Below, in pieces: positions 19,638-32,398 of a stretch of DNA of 64,000 bases. The notes under the pieces are model-generated. The model saw only the letters and a list, made by a program, of their open reading frames with translations. It made no database searches and was not told the origin of the DNA. Every line of letters starts with the position of its first letter. Position 1 is the first letter of the stretch. This DNA is from Neurospora tetraspora (taxonomy: Eukaryota > Ascomycota > Sordariomycetes > Sordariales > Sordariaceae). Position numbers and translations under genes: made by a program. The stretch spans positions 1,364,001-1,428,000 of the forward strand of contig NW_026944383.1 of the NCBI RefSeq assembly GCF_033439725.1, written 5' to 3'.

Positions 19638-22480
19638 CGGCCTCCGATCCCCGTGAGGCGATTCGCTGGTTGGGTGTTGTTGGCGATGCAAGCTTGGCGG
19701 GTTTGGAAACCTGGGGTTGGAGGCTTGGAGCTAATACCCCCAACGCTATGGTGTGGTGCAGGGCCTGGGAGGCATCACAACGACCCTCGATTATTGTACA
19801 GTCTGTATCAGACTGATGTACATACACATTTTCCCCTATGTTTTGTCAGAAGGATGAACTTCTTTGAACAAAGACAAACCCACTGCTAATCATGCTTCAG
19901 TAACAGAGAAAGAACCACGCGGGCACCCCACGCAAGGACTATCATTGAAATCGTCGTCTCAACCATGTGAACTGTAGCGCAGTCGCTTACCCAGCGGATG
20001 CTGCCGCTGTGGACCACAGCGACAGAGCAGGATCAAGACACTGTACGTATTGTGGACACTGACTGGCTGACTGTCCTACACTAGATCCTTCACGCGGCGA
20101 GCTCGTTCACGGCGGCTACCTCCAAAAGGTTGGGAACGAGAGACAACGGGCCCCACGAGACGACATCAGCAGCCTTCTTATTTTACCTCGTGGTCCCGAC
20201 TCGTGAGTAGGCGTCCAAGCTGCCGAACACTCATACTACCAACTGTCGAAGAGGTACCGTTGTCAAGGCTTCGGATATACTCGCAGGTCATCATAGAAGC
20301 GGTTGATCATATTCCATGCAGACGACAGAACAGACGGCCTCGTACAACGTGAATGATAGATAGGGAAAATGGGGTTGCACAGTAATCCACACATTTGAGG
20401 TTAGATAACCACCAGTGTACCACACATGTTTTTTCTCACATGTTGCTTAGTCTGGCAAGGTTCGGTCAAAAATAAACCGAACACACGGCCACCCAATCAC
20501 TATAGGCCCTTCTACTATCAAATCGGTACCACTTTGCGACTCACAACTCACGACTGTTGCTGCTGCTGCGGCTTCTTTCTGCAAGCTTGTCACAAACCGG
20601 AAGTGGTGGTTGTGGTTCCCACAGCCTGTCGTACGAGACTTGCAGCGATCAGCATGGTTGGGGAGCAGGGAGGGGTGGAAAAGCGGGAAGATTGATTGAG
20701 GTGTGTTCCATTTCCAAAGCTCCCAGAGCGAGATGGTGGTGTACTTATCGTTGGTGGTGTTTCAACGTTGGATCACCTACACTTGTGTACTGTGTGCCCT
20801 ATACCCAGGTATTAAGCACTGTAATAGTTGGCTACCTCTATGGGAATCCCGGGCTACCACCATCGGATTTTGTAGCAATCCCATCATCCATGTTGACAAG
20901 ATTTTTTCTTGCGGCCAACAGGCAGCACTTGATTGTCAACGAAGCGTTAGCTTACGCGTCCACAAGAGTCAAGCAGCTTCGCGGATGAAGGCCTGTCTTG
21001 GAAGACTCGGTATCCTCGCTGATCGGTTTCTGAACGTCAGCGGGCTCTTCTTTCAAGATCGTCTCAGTTCCACGGGAGCTCGCAAGGATGATGTCTGTCT
21101 TTGTCAGGCACTGAATAGTTCCCCTTTTGTCGCCATCTGAGATAAGAACCGGACCCCTTGTCGGGAGAAGGTTTGCAAACAAGGGAATGTGTGATGATCT
21201 CTGGAAATTCAGGGTTCAGAATGAAGGGAAGCTTCAAGTAGCGTTTGTTACAGGTGTGATACCTCGACGTTTGGGCAGATCGTTCCCGCTAAAATGAGGG
21301 ACTTCGCACTCTTCTATCCACTCAGGTCGTCAAGTCGTCCAGTTCAGTGGAGATGCCCCCTTCGCTCCTTCCTTGCAATTGCTCTCAAAGAAAGGGTTAG
21401 GTTCCATTTCCACATGATTGACAAGTGGAAGTCTATCGGTTGGTGGGCTGCCCGTTCTCAGGTGGAAGTTATGGGGGATGATCCTCCCAAAAGTTTTGTC
21501 AGGGACTCCTCTTTACAAGACGGGAACAACACAAAACCGTCTCATCTGGCTGCCCAACGGCATTTGCCTTCTTTCTCCTCTTCTCTTCGACCTGCGACAG
21601 AAAAGAAATCGTTCAGATAACACGTTCCGATCATTTTTGCCGTTGCGCCCGCAAACCAAACCATCCACCGGTTCCATCTCACCACAGGGCATGCAGCAGC
21701 CTTCTTCAGCGCTCTCTGAAAGGGTGGTGGTTGTCAGGCCTGGCCTGTTGCAGCTTCGCACAGTTGACGGGCTTGATCCCAGCAAAGGCTGCGTTGCAGC
21801 AGTTCACGATACCCTCTAGCGCATTCCGAGGGGCATTCCAGCGACCATCCCACAGCACCCAAGATCCCCCTGAAACACAACCTAAAGTTCGCCATTCCGT
21901 CTTTCACTTACACCGGACCTTTCTTTACAGCTACAGCAGCTTACAAAGGAAGCACCAACTGGTAACCGCCCAGACCGAGAGAAAACAAGACCAACAGTAC
22001 ATCATTGCAACCCGTGCATATTTGAGCGTTGGGATTTCGTCATCACGCCTAATTCCACCGACCAGCATTTGCAGGACAGTTTGACGCAAGAGAAGGGAGA
22101 ATATCAGCTGGCAAACGGAAAGCACACACCTGACAAGGCTACCTTATCTCGACTTTCTTCGCCGTAGCACCCGGACTCGCAAACACCACATTGCGCAACA
22201 GCTGGTCCAAGCTTCCACTATCTCCGACCTTACTCCGTTGTAGGTAGCAGGCAACATATTGGCGGCTGTCACTCACCATTCATCTACCCAACGCCTTGCA
22301 GTCGGCGAATAACGTATTTCCACAACCTCAAAATCGGGATAAAGCACACGAGCTGCGTACAAAGCCAAATCCGATCTCGAATATATCTCTTACACCCAAA
22401 GCAGCACCAGAATTGCTGCCTTTCCGCCATGTCAACTCTTGGAAGCTCGTTGAAATGATCATTCACCCCGTCACAAAATC

Positions 22481-24285
22481 ATGCGGCCCAACATGCCTCG
22501 GAGAACGTTGTCCGGTTCCTCACACGGTTCCTGCGCATCTCCCAGCCCCTTGTCTGACGAGCAGTTCGCCTTCTCCGCGGGTAACACGCCCGTGCGGGAG
22601 ATCCCGCCGTCATATGTGGCGTCTGCCAGAGACGCCCTTCTCTTCGGTACCAGAGGTAAGTTCTGTTGTTCTGGAATATTTCCATCATTCCCTCCGATCC
22701 CTACATACATTTTTCCCGAGGTTGGCGACGGAAACGATGCCGCTTCATGCCTTGGTTTTTCACTGGTCGGGTGGGCTGGTTTTAGGGCCCTGAATCCTGT
22801 CGTCACGGAGTATTTCAGGCTTCACCTTCAGCGCTGGCTCCATGTCCCTAGTGGGATCGACATGGGTGTGAGCTGGAACTTGCGCGGGAATCTGGGGTCT
22901 TAAGCTCACGATGCTCGCGACACTGCAAGGCCGTTGGGCCGTTGGGCACGACGTTAGCGGCTCTTCCACCCTGGAAGTCCCTGCATAACCCTTCCCTTGC
23001 TTTAGCAGGTGCCCTGGCATCAGCGCATGACTCGAAAAGTTCGGTCATTTCCCACTGAGGAAATGGTAGTGCGATGGGATGAGTGCCATCGAGCCCAGTA
23101 TCTGCACTGTTCACCCCATGTAATTCCTGCGTCATAGCGGAGGTTGTGAGAAGGGTGCAGAGAGGTGGTCCATGTCATTAGGGTTCATGGAGCTAACATA
23201 ATCCTCTCCCTAGAAGTTAACAGTAAATCCCAAACCACTACTTTTATATCAGAGTCCAAGGATGCATCCAAAGTCGTAACTCGGAGCAAGCCTATCGCAA
23301 TCGAATTACCGCCCACCAGGAGACTTAGTACCGCTCCTGTTGAGACACCGCCATCACCACTTTCCGCTCGAGGGGATATTCAAGGGTATGTCTGTCTTGT
23401 AATGAGGCCACTGTTCTCTTTCTGCTGCACTTTCGTTCGGCACTTGGCAAATACGTGCTAATACCCTGCAGAGGTTACTTTCCCAATCACGAGGACCCAG
23501 CTACCCGAGTTCATCGAACTCACCCATTCTTTACTCTTGATCCAAGCAAGGCACGCCATAAAGCCTTACATAGAGCGGCAGAAACCACGCACTTGTCTGC
23601 CCCCCTCACTGATTCTCGAGTACGGACAATGGCAAACGATCGGTCTTACTCTCCCTTGAGTTCTTCAGTTGGCGCCACGAGGTCAGCTGGTCTGCATACG
23701 CCGGTGTCTTCCTACATGCCGTCCGGTATTCACGACAACATTGCCCTTCCGATGGGGAAGTACTACCCTACGAACTACGAAAACCGGATGGCCAGCAACT
23801 CGAACCAGCACAGGAGGCCCTCAGCAAGAGCAGATGCCGCGGGGGTTGCTCACTCTGAACCCCAACTAAAATACCTCCGGGAGAACAGCCATCTGCGCAC
23901 AGGTTCCGAGGCCAAACGCCTAGTTGAACAGTATCAGAGAGACATGGTGGCCCAGGCGTCAATGGCACTTTACTCAAACGCCTCCAGTATGTCACCATCG
24001 ACCAGGATACCCGATAACGCGGCGTTGAAGAACATCCAACTGGGGGCCACGATGCTCAAGACACATAAGCCGTTGTCTCCCAGACTTGTGCCGCTGGGAA
24101 GCCCTGGACCTGTTACGCCTATGGAATTGGACGGCAATGGAGACGGATACTTGAGCAGGGGACGAGCCGTCGGGGGGTTGGATGCCGGATCACAGAACGC
24201 GAACATCGCCAGGACCATCAGAGCGGAGGAGAGGCAACGGAGAGAAGCCCAGTCGCCTGGCTGGGACATGAAGTCATCATTTTAG
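22481..24285 (+). CDS. Conserved fungal protein of unknown function
   Basis: Three exons assembled from frame continuity: 22481-22655, 23214-23385 and 23472-24285; 386 residues. Intron 1 (558 bases) has donor GTAAGT, branch GCTAAC at about 23192 and acceptor CCCTAG; intron 2 (86 bases) has donor GTATGT, branch GCTAAT and acceptor CTGCAG. Phases match exactly (1/1 and 2/2). The product runs MRPNMPRRTLSGSS ... VASARDALLFGTRE ... GGYFPNHEDPATRVHRTHPF ... LRTGSEAKRLVEQYQRDMV. I recognise the GYFP-x-HEDP-x2-RVH-x-HPF motif as recurring in filamentous-fungal hypothetical proteins; no function is attached to it as far as I know. The rest is low-complexity with one probable helix near the QYQRDMVAQASMAL segment. 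It lacks a signal peptide and membrane segments. Confidence 0.72.
22656..23213 (+). other. Intron 1 of the conserved fungal gene (558 bases)
   Basis: Donor GTAAGT follows CCAGAG; acceptor CTCTCCCTAG has a GAGCTAACA branch about 18 bases upstream. It is long for Neurospora, but the split codon G|AA restores one frame on both sides. Confidence 0.62.
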
Positions 24286-26518
24286 GGCGGATCGTAGTGG
24301 ACGGTGGGCATGATTGGGTCACCAGTCGTCGTTGGATCGTCAGGTTGGAAGCACTCTGGGTATTGAAGTGAACGGAAGGTCAAGAATGGTTTTCTTTTGT
24401 TTTTCATTACCCGTTTCTATCTAGAGGGTGCATGGCACGGCAAGGAAGGCTCAGGCTACCTCTCTTCCCTTTCTCGGTTGAAGGACATTTGTTATTGATA
24501 CCCCGTTCAATTTTGTCGAATTAGAGCGTATGCACACACACATTTGGGAGTGGAAGGTATATGGATTCTGCTCATAGAGGAGGAAACTGGTTGAGTCCAA
24601 AGGACAAAGGGAGAGAATCAAGGATAGGAACCAGACCGGCTGTTGGTTTTACTTTTTGCGTCCCAGTTAATTGGGGCTGTTCTGAACGGGGTAGATATCG
24701 GAAGATTGGGATACAGGATTTCAAACTGCGCATTTGATATTGTATCCGTCCGTACGGCCTTCATTCATCCAAGTGTTGTCACCAAGAACATCCGGGGTTA
24801 GAATGTGCGGCGGATATTGGGTATGATACAACATCCGTAGGAGCAGCATCCACTTATATCCACAAGAACGAGTTAAAAGGAGCTCTAGTCTGACTGGGCT
24901 GGGAGCAGCGGTTGTTCAATGGAGATGGGGACACAAGTTACATACATAGACATGTCCGTGAATGGACAAGGTTAATTCTACAGCGGCAACTGGGTACGTA
25001 CCTTCTAGGAGGACTCAGGATCGCGGAAGTAATTGTTTTAGAGGGATGAGATCACTTCTTAGTTCTGAGAATGAATGGCATTACCTACTCTAACTGATGA
25101 GGCCGCGGAAACCACCTTTGAGTTGTGAAGACTGGTGATTGATTTGCTCGCCGAGGATTTGTTTGTTTCCTGACACTTGGACACACTGTATTCTATTCCC
25201 TATGTATGTGCTATGTTTGGCCAATACTACTTACCCCGAAACCTTGACCAAGTCAGTAAGTATGATGAAATGAACTCTCGGCAGATAAGTAGACAGCTGA
25301 GATAGATATGGTTAAAATAAAACCATTAGTTGGTTGCTTCCGTCAATACCAATTCTGTTCTTTCTTGTTCTTATCGCTTCGGCAGGTAGGTAGGTGCATT
25401 CTCATATGTCATGAAAAGACACTGGTGTCGTCCATTGAACAAGACTAATAATGAAGAGAGCTTGTTGGATGGAGGATGGATAATATCAAGGCCAGGCCAT
25501 AACGATAACCTACCAACCTACCTACCTGTAGGATGCCATGTCCGTCGTGTTCTTTGATTCACGTGTGGGTGTTCTGAAGTTTGGTGAAGTGGAAGTCCAT
25601 TTTAAAACTTGAACTTAAGTGGACAGACAGGTTTCGGAATGGAATTTGGGAGACACTCCGACTTGAAGGACTTGTGAGTGTTCTGACAGACATGAGATGA
25701 GATGAGTGAGGTAGGAATGTCACATCACGGCATTGCGACGTGAAAGAAAAAGAAATCCCACGTTGCGATGGCTAGGGATATTTACACTAGGCAGGTATCG
25801 TTGCTTTTATACATACCATTTCTTTGGTCCGTTCCGTTCTCCATCACTTTGGGCAGTAGGGACATTTGATTACCTTAACTTGGATCTTCAGCTAAAGAGA
25901 TACAGAAAGGAGGATGATAGATACCCTGAAGTTGCACTGAGAGGCATAAATGAGATGAGGTCCGAATGTCATCCCACATCCCGATGGTTCCGGATAGGAA
26001 TGATACATACATATTTCCCGGATCTTTGATCGACGCGAGAAGACAAGACAAGCAAGCACTCGAGACAGCAGTGTAAGTTGTTGTTCATGTCCACATGACT
26101 GATTATTGAAAGAAAAAGCAAAAAGCAACTGGCTGGCTTGGTATAATGATACAATAAATAGGTCCACACTGCTAAAAAAAACGTCGGTGGCCTTGTGACA
26201 GCAATAAGTTTACATGGGAATAACACATAGCACAGACATGATGACCAGTGGACGCTGTGTTTCTCCACCTCAAAAGTCTCTCTGTCTTTATGTGCGTGCA
26301 TGTCGATCGACCCTCATCGACTTCCCATCATTCATTCAGTTCTCAACGCCCGCAGACTAGTCCCGTTCGTTTCATCACACATCACATGGAACTCAGTGAA
26401 GAGCTCGAGTGCTAAGCCCCCAAAAAAAGGCTGCTGTGAATGAACGGGCAACGAAAAACCCCTCACCATCACCATCATATCCCACAACTTGAGACAACAT
26501 CCACAAAACCAAGAGATC
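24286..26518. other. Convergent intergenic region
   Basis: This separates the 3' ends of the + strand conserved gene and the - strand mS45 gene. No gene was seen. A perfect 13-base inverted repeat of simple sequence pairs CAGGTAGGTAGGT (25383-25395) with ACCTACCTACCTG (25516-25528). T-rich and AT-moderate stretches are compatible with two 3' UTRs. Confidence 0.45.
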
Positions 26519-27830
26519 TTACTCCACCTTGGTAGGGATCTTGACCTGGGACCGCTTGCGGTCATGGAAGGGAACACCGTACCTCCAACCAACAGCGTTG
26601 CGGTCCCTGCCGTCGTGGCCGACATTCTCCGCGTTGAACTCCTGGAAGCGGAACTCGAACCGGTCCGTCTTGACGCGGGTGATGGCGTCTTCAGCCGCCT
26701 GGCGACGCTTGGCCTCGGCCTCGGCGATCCTGGCCTCGCTCGCCGCCGTCGCCTTGAGGAACTTTTGGTTCGCCTCCTGCAGGGGCACCTCCTTGAGCAA
26801 ATCTTTCTGGAACTCGATGAGTTCGGGAACGCGCAGCTTCTTGTCCACGGGCAGGATGTGGTCGCCAAAGGCCTTGGCGGCGTCCTGGCGCGTGAACTCG
26901 CGCGACTCCGAGACCGGAACAAACAGCTGCTGCGTCGTGTAGCTGTGCACGTACACGTCGTTGATGGACTCGTGGGGCTTTTGGTCCGGGCCGCCGAGGA
27001 CGGTTTGGGGAAGCATCTTCATCACGGCTCTGGCGTAGGGGCGGGCCAGGGGCTTGTACTATATGAGAGCAAACACGGACTGGGTTAGCCGAACATCTCT
27101 TTTGCCAACGAGAAAATGTGTGAACAACGATGTGGATGGGATTGCTTCGTTCAGTTGAAAAAGGCTTTGTAACCATGAGGTATGTCTTCAAGACTAATCG
27201 AATTTTCTTGTAGTTCATCATATGAAGCAAGGTCCGCCGCCGCCGGCCGGCCGGGCAGCCAGGGAGACGGAGACAGGACGGGGTGTGATATCGTAGCAAG
27301 GAGAGGGGGGATGATGAGCTTACCTCCTTAATCCAGCGCTTCTCGATCTCCTTCAACCTAATCACGGCCGCAACCCTGCGCACGTCGACGTTGTACTTGG
27401 CCGACACGGCCTTGATAGGCAGACCCAGCTCCATGACATCCTTGTAGATGATCTCGCGCGAGCCCTCGGAGAGGACGGGCTGACTCTTGAAGTAAGGGTT
27501 GTTGGGGAAGGGCACATCAAGACCGTCTCGGCCTTTGCTGCCGAGAAGATTCGGTCCCTGCCTGGTGTGTTCCTTGTATTGGCTTCCCTTTTTATCCAAC
27601 CAAGCGAACATCTTCTGGCGACGGACGGACTGGACGAGCGCCGGCGCGGTCGTGGAGAACGACGAGCATTGCTGCTGATGTGTTGTTGGTTGGGAGGACT
27701 GAGGGGAGCTAGATGAGCACGAGGAGGCCCATGTCGGCAACCTGGAAGCTGTACACCTGCTGCTGCTACCGCTGCAGGCGCTGCTCTGGAGGAGGAGAGA
27801 GGAGGGAGCGTTGGGTATCCGCGGTGGCAT
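26519..27830 (-). CDS. MRPS35: Mitochondrial small ribosomal subunit protein mS45 (Mrps35/Bot1 family)
   Basis: Two exons on the minus strand: 27830-27324 and 27058-26519, with a 265-base intron (donor GTAAGC, branch GGCTAACCC, acceptor ATATAG) between codons; 348 residues. The first ATG in frame is at 27830. Residues 1 to about 70 are Ser/Arg-rich without acidic residues, a mitochondrial targeting sequence. The core MFAWLDKKGS ... VPFPNNPYFKSQPVLSE ... VSAKYNVDVRRVAAVIRLKEIEKRW is the signature of PF12298 (eukaryotic mitochondrial regulator, S. pombe Bot1, yeast Mrps35), a fungal-type component of the mitoribosomal small subunit. The C-terminal half is a long charged helix (KFLKATAASEARIAEAEAK) ending in KRSQVKIPTKVE. 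Its promoter region contains a double TTAGGG. Confidence 0.88.
27059..27323 (-). other. Intron of the mS45 gene
   Basis: A 265-base intron with donor GTAAGC after AAGGAG and acceptor CTCATATAG. The protein reads RLKEIEKRWIKE / YKPLARPYARAV across it. Confidence 0.85.
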
Positions 27831-29011
27831 ATTGGAAGAATGTGTGGGAGGTGAGGAGGGTTGGGTGGGAGGAAACAAGAGGTTTGTTGTCCCCAGTGAG
27901 GGAAAGCGGGAAAAATTTCGGCACAGGTGGATTCAATTGCGCTGGACTCGTCCCATTCGGTCGATGGAAAGCTCCGGTGAAGGCTGGCCCACCCGACCCC
28001 TCCTCAGAGCTTGACCAGCCAATGGGCGGGTGCAATTCGCGGTTGCTCTGCGAGTTTTGCGCGATTCACGCTCACTGTTCCCCTTAGGGTTAGGGTCATT
28101 GCTACGGGTGTCCCTCGACATCAACATCAGATACGGCTTCATCAACTGCCGCAAGGGCAATATATTAACACGTACACGTTGGAAATTGGGCATCCTTACG
28201 ACCTAGAGGCAATGTTTTTGATTGGTATTGATAATATACCCACATTGTATATCCTTCGCTACAACTCAAGTTTATGTCTTCACTCCCAACTGTTGTCTTC
28301 CATGTTCGACCATCTTGTTTCCCTTCCAATCCTAAGCAAGGCGGACAGACATCCGCTCACTTGCTAGGTGGTTGATGTATCTAGCCGGCGTACATTACTT
28401 CTTCTGCTGTTCATCTCGCCACTGTAACAAAGAAAATAACGGTGTTCGGTGCCCAAGGCGAGAGTCCCATAGTAGAAGATGAGAAAAGAAATATAGCAAA
28501 AAAGCCAACGCTACCACCGCCAACCTAATCCGCTGCGACGCCTCATATGCATGCCTCGTGTACTTCACGCTACCCCCTGATTTTGAAAACAAAAGCAAAC
28601 AGGACAGGTAAAGATGAGGAGATATGGACCGCGTCACGGTCCGAATTTGTCTGTTTGTTTGAGCTGGAACTTCCATTTCCTCACTGATTCTTTGCTCCCG
28701 CCTTGCACCTCACCCAAGAACCGATGGTCCGAATGGTCTGGCCTCAAGTCTCTTGAGTAGGTTAACCGATCGAAACGGATATTTCCATCATATTACTTCG
28801 TTGCGTACCAGCCACTGATGAAGCCAGGATGCTCCTCATTGTCCTTTTGTAATCGAAGTCGTTGTTCCCACCAAAAAAATTCCATCTAGTAAAACGAAAC
28901 TATAATCCAGAAGAGAGAATAAGATACCGCCAGGTGAAGGGTATATGATACAACCAACCAAAGCCAAAAATGTGTAGTGATGAACGTCAGTCAGGGTCAG
29001 CGTCAGGCATC
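27831..29011. other. mS45 promoter and rrg-1 3' region
   Basis: No gene was seen. It holds the upstream region of mS45, with telomere-like TTAGGGTTAGGG at 28084-28095, and the 3' UTR of rrg-1, which lies on the same strand. Confidence 0.5.
28084..28096. promoter_or_regulatory. Double TTAGGG motif upstream of mS45
   Basis: The + strand reads TTAGGGTTAGGGT, two copies of the Neurospora telomere repeat, about 254 bases upstream of the mS45 start codon. In several fungi, telobox proteins such as Tbf1 bind TTAGGG-type sites in ribosomal-protein and related promoters. A regulatory role here is inferred from the motif and its position. Confidence 0.4.
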
Positions 29012-32000
29012 TCACTTATCGTCGCTCGAAATCTGACTCGTCTGGGTGATAGGTGACACCTCTGAGGGCGGCGCCGCTTGTGCTGTGTGATGTGGGCTTG
29101 TAAGCTCCTTTTGCATAGTCGGTTTCCTCTTGGGTCTGGCGACGGCTTTCTTAGAGGCTGTTCCGCTGCTGTCCTTAGACGCACTATCCTTCTTGTCCTC
29201 GCCATTGCTGGACCCGAAATCTTTCCATTTCCTCCAACCGTCAAAGTCGATAAGGGCTTGCATGCAGCCCCATTCCATGACTTTGCGTTCCAACCAAATA
29301 TAGGTGATGGGCTATATCACGCCTTCAGTCAGCAACTGTTTGACACTCTCTGCACCAGGGTAGATAAATCGCAACGTGCTCCAGGGTAGGCTTACCTTGG
29401 TCAAGAAATCATTGCAACCCGCCGCCAAGGCCTCGTGCCTGTCACTCTGCAGCGAACTGGCCGTGAGAGCTACGATGATGACGGGACTCTTGAATAGCTC
29501 AATATTCTCAAGTTTGTCCTCCTCGGGCATTACGTCAGGATCGCCACCAGATTCGCCGCCATTGTTTCCTCCATTGCTGTTGCTGTTGGAAAACACACCG
29601 ATCGAGTTCATGCGTTCGAGCCTTCGAATCTCCCTAGTCGCTTCCAGGCCACTCATGATAGGCAGCTGAATATCCATCAACACCAAGTGGAAGCCTCCCT
29701 TGCGCCACTTGTTGACAGCTTCTCGTCCGTTCATAGCGGTCTGCCACCGGACCTTGAGTCGCTTGACGAAAGCCTCAAGGAGTTTAAGATTAATGATATT
29801 GTCTTCCACGATCAAGACATTGATTGGTGGAACGGCACTACTGAGCATCACAGCTGGCAGCGGTGTGTGGTCTGGAGTGGCTTTCTTTTTCTTGAGTCTC
29901 GTTGCCATTGCTGTCGTAGGCCGAGGGGAAGCCACTCTTGCTGGGGGAGTAGTGACCGGGTGCTGTGTCGGGATAGCCGGGACCGGCTCTTGCGCAGCAG
30001 GTGGCGGAGTAGGCAAGGGTGGTGCCGGAGGAACGTGAGGGACATGCGGAGCTGAGGCCGGGGGACCGGAAACGGCACCGGTCGTAGATTGTTCTGACGA
30101 GGCAACGGAATGAGTCCTTGATCGCTGAACCTTGGAAAGAGAGGATTGCTGCATACCATGATTTGCCGATGCCACTGCAATCGTAGCGGCGTGACCTCCG
30201 GCTCCAATTACGTTGAGAATCGTGGGCGACGATGTATGTTGCCTACCCAGGCGAGGGCGGTCTGGTCGTTGGAGGTACTGGCGGGGCCGTAGTGTCCCTC
30301 CGGGAGAGGGTACCTGGGGTATGTGTCCTGTTCCCAAAACGGATATGGTATGAGGATGTGACTGCGTCGTGCCATTAACAGGGGCAGTCGTGACAGGGCC
30401 GCCACCCATGCCGGAGGGTAGATGGGCGAGAGCGCCAGGGCCAAAATAATCGGTACCTCCTTCCGACGGTCTAAGTGTCTCTTCGTAATACGTCGGCAAG
30501 CCGTGAGGAACATGCGGAGGGCCGGCCCTGGGTGATTCCTTTGGTGTACGACGGGGCGGGATGTCGATGACGAGGGCTTCATCCACTGTCTGGCCTCCGG
30601 GGAAGTATGCATCCAAGGTCCGGGCCATTGGCTCTTCTGGGCCCAAGACACGCTCCTGTCTTGACTCCCTGGGGGCTATCCGCAGGATCAAGTCGGGGGA
30701 GTCGAATTGGCGACCTAGGGAGTTGGCGTATTTTCTGAGGATCATATCCCGCACGTCATCGACCAAGTCCTCTTCATTGATAGTGACGAGGGTCGCGGAG
30801 CCACCCGGCCGCTTGACCCAGATCTTTCGCGTCACCATAGCGGCGCTTATAGGAAGAAGGTTATGGTTGGTGTTGCCGCCGGTATCGAGTTCATCGGTCT
30901 GGTTCGCGTCGAGGAGCGTTCGAATGAGAGTCGTCTGGCGACTGGGCAAAAGACTCTGACGTCTCGGTGGGACCGAGGGCCGCGTGGGAGCGGTCGACGA
31001 GGAGCGCGTGGTGGTAGGGCTACCCGGGGTAGCAGTGGGATGTGTAGACGGCGGATTGGAATTAAGATTGGCAGGAGTCGAGGTCGAAAAGGGAAAGGTC
31101 GCGTTTGAGGGGGTTTCTGCACTTGGGCTAAGGGGTACGGTACCAGTCGGCGAAAGAGGCGCGACCGAATTGAACGTGACAAGTGGAATGGACGGCGATG
31201 CAGCGGCAGGTGTAGCGAGTGGTGCAGGCGTCGGAGGCTGGGAGGACGACAAATTTACAGCCGGGTCAATCAGGCGGATCCTGCGCACAATATCGGAAAC
31301 AGCGGTGGTAGCAGTGGCAGATTGAGCAGCGGCGCCAGCGGACTGTTGATGATGGGAATTTTCAATGGGATTTGGATTTGTGGTTGTTGGAGTGGTGGCA
31401 TCAAGGGCGGCAGCATCAATTGGTGTGGAATTTGTGGATGTTGTCGGAGGCGGTAGAGGTTCGTCACCGGCAGCGGTATGCGCAAGTGGAAGGTCATCAT
31501 CCTCGTGGATGCTGGCAAGGCTGGAAACTCTTGCGCTGCTAATTGAGACCCGCCGCAGATCGCTAGCGGGTGTCCAGTCGGAGCCAGCAGGGGCAGTGCG
31601 ATTCGTTACAGAGCTTGCAGGTGGCTGGCCGCTGGCAGATTTAGCGTTGGTTGCATTGGTTGCAGCACCTGCCGCGGCAGCATTGTCGGCATTCTGGGCA
31701 CTTTTCGCGTGGGGGCTTCCTGTGTCGCAATTGCTGTCATTGCTGTCATTGTCAGTGCCACGGGTGCTGCCGCTGTCAATGTGCCCGGACCCAGCACCAG
31801 CAGTCGCAGGGGGAAAGACATGGAGATCCGCATCTTCGTCTTTGTCGCCGCCGCCTCTGTTGAGACAGTCGCCATTGGTGTCGTCGGTGTTCGATTCGTG
31901 CTGTTTCAGTCTCCCGTCTTCTCCCTGGTCGCCGGTTGTAGCACCTGGCGTCTCGCTTGTAACGCTCTGAATGCTTTGCCGACGTTGTTTCGGAGAGGTG

Positions 32001-32398
32001 GCTTGTCGCGATCCTGTTTTTGCGCTGTGGCTCGCCCCGGGCAAGAGAGCAAGGAACCGCGATACCCTTTCCTTGTGTTCCCCGGGTGCAGCATTTGCGG
32101 CTCCAACTCCCGCTCCTGATCCCGCTCTCGCTCTGCCAGCAGCTTCTCCTCCGCCTCCTACCCGCTTCGGCTCCCGGCCTCCTCTTCCGCTCGCGTCGGT
32201 GATGGCATCAACAGATACTGACGATGTTGGTCGCACGCTCTCCAATGCAAGGTTCTTGTCGCTCTTGGCGTCGTCGCTGGGGCTGTTGATGCTGCCATGG
32301 TTGCCGGTGCCGTTGTAGCTCTTGCTGGACGGGAGCAAGGGGACGCCAGAATTCCTCCTGAAAAGCCTGGCTTGCAGCTTTGACTTGAGATCAACCAT
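29012..32398 (-). CDS. rrg-1: Two-component response regulator RRG-1 (Ssk1 homologue)
   Basis: Two exons on the minus strand: 32398-29396 and 29311-29012, with an 84-base intron (donor GTAAGC, branch GCTGAC, acceptor ATATAG); 1100 residues. The frame extends upstream, but MVDLKSKLQARLFRRNS at 32398 is the natural start for this family. The first 850 residues are Ser/Thr/Pro/Asn-rich and mostly disordered. The receiver domain runs from about residue 859: acidic pair E866/D867 (VEDN), phosphoacceptor D909 (VLMDIQLP), LTAS, and K1001 (FLTK), which ends exon 1. Exon 2 continues with WLERKVMEWGCMQALIDF, typical of Ssk1 C-termini. RRG-1 receives phosphate from the histidine phosphotransfer protein HPT-1 downstream of hybrid kinases and controls the OS-4/OS-5/OS-2 MAP kinase cascade in osmotic stress, fungicide response and conidiation. 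Confidence 0.95.
29312..29395 (-). other. Intron of rrg-1
   Basis: An 84-base GT-AG intron placed directly after the conserved receiver lysine codon, between codons. Joining gives LTKPITYIWLERK, the expected family sequence. Confidence 0.9.

Larger units (their letters stand above)
18337..22480. other. 4.1-kb intergenic region with an unassigned long open frame
   Basis: Apart from the open frame at 18744-19637 (listed separately), I found only short frames lacking domains or codon-usage support. A perfect CRE palindrome, TGACGTCA, lies at 18745-18752. The last few hundred bases before 22481 probably hold the promoter and leader of the next + strand gene. Confidence 0.4.

Noticed and set aside
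20952-21182. 76-codon minus-strand frame
   Set aside because: Starts at a non-ATG codon and a second frame over the same bases is also open; looks fortuitous.
26489-27088. Open + strand frame of 199 codons opposite mS45
   Set aside because: A shadow of exon 2 of mS45; the sequence is Leu/Gly/Arg-rich without a family.
28084-28096. Telomere-like TTAGGG pair as a chromosome-end or fusion scar
   Set aside because: Only two repeats, with ordinary genes on both sides; a promoter element or chance is more likely.
31365-31970. Open + strand frame of 201 codons opposite rrg-1
   Set aside because: Low-complexity mirror of the Ser/Thr/Ala-rich N-terminal region of rrg-1.
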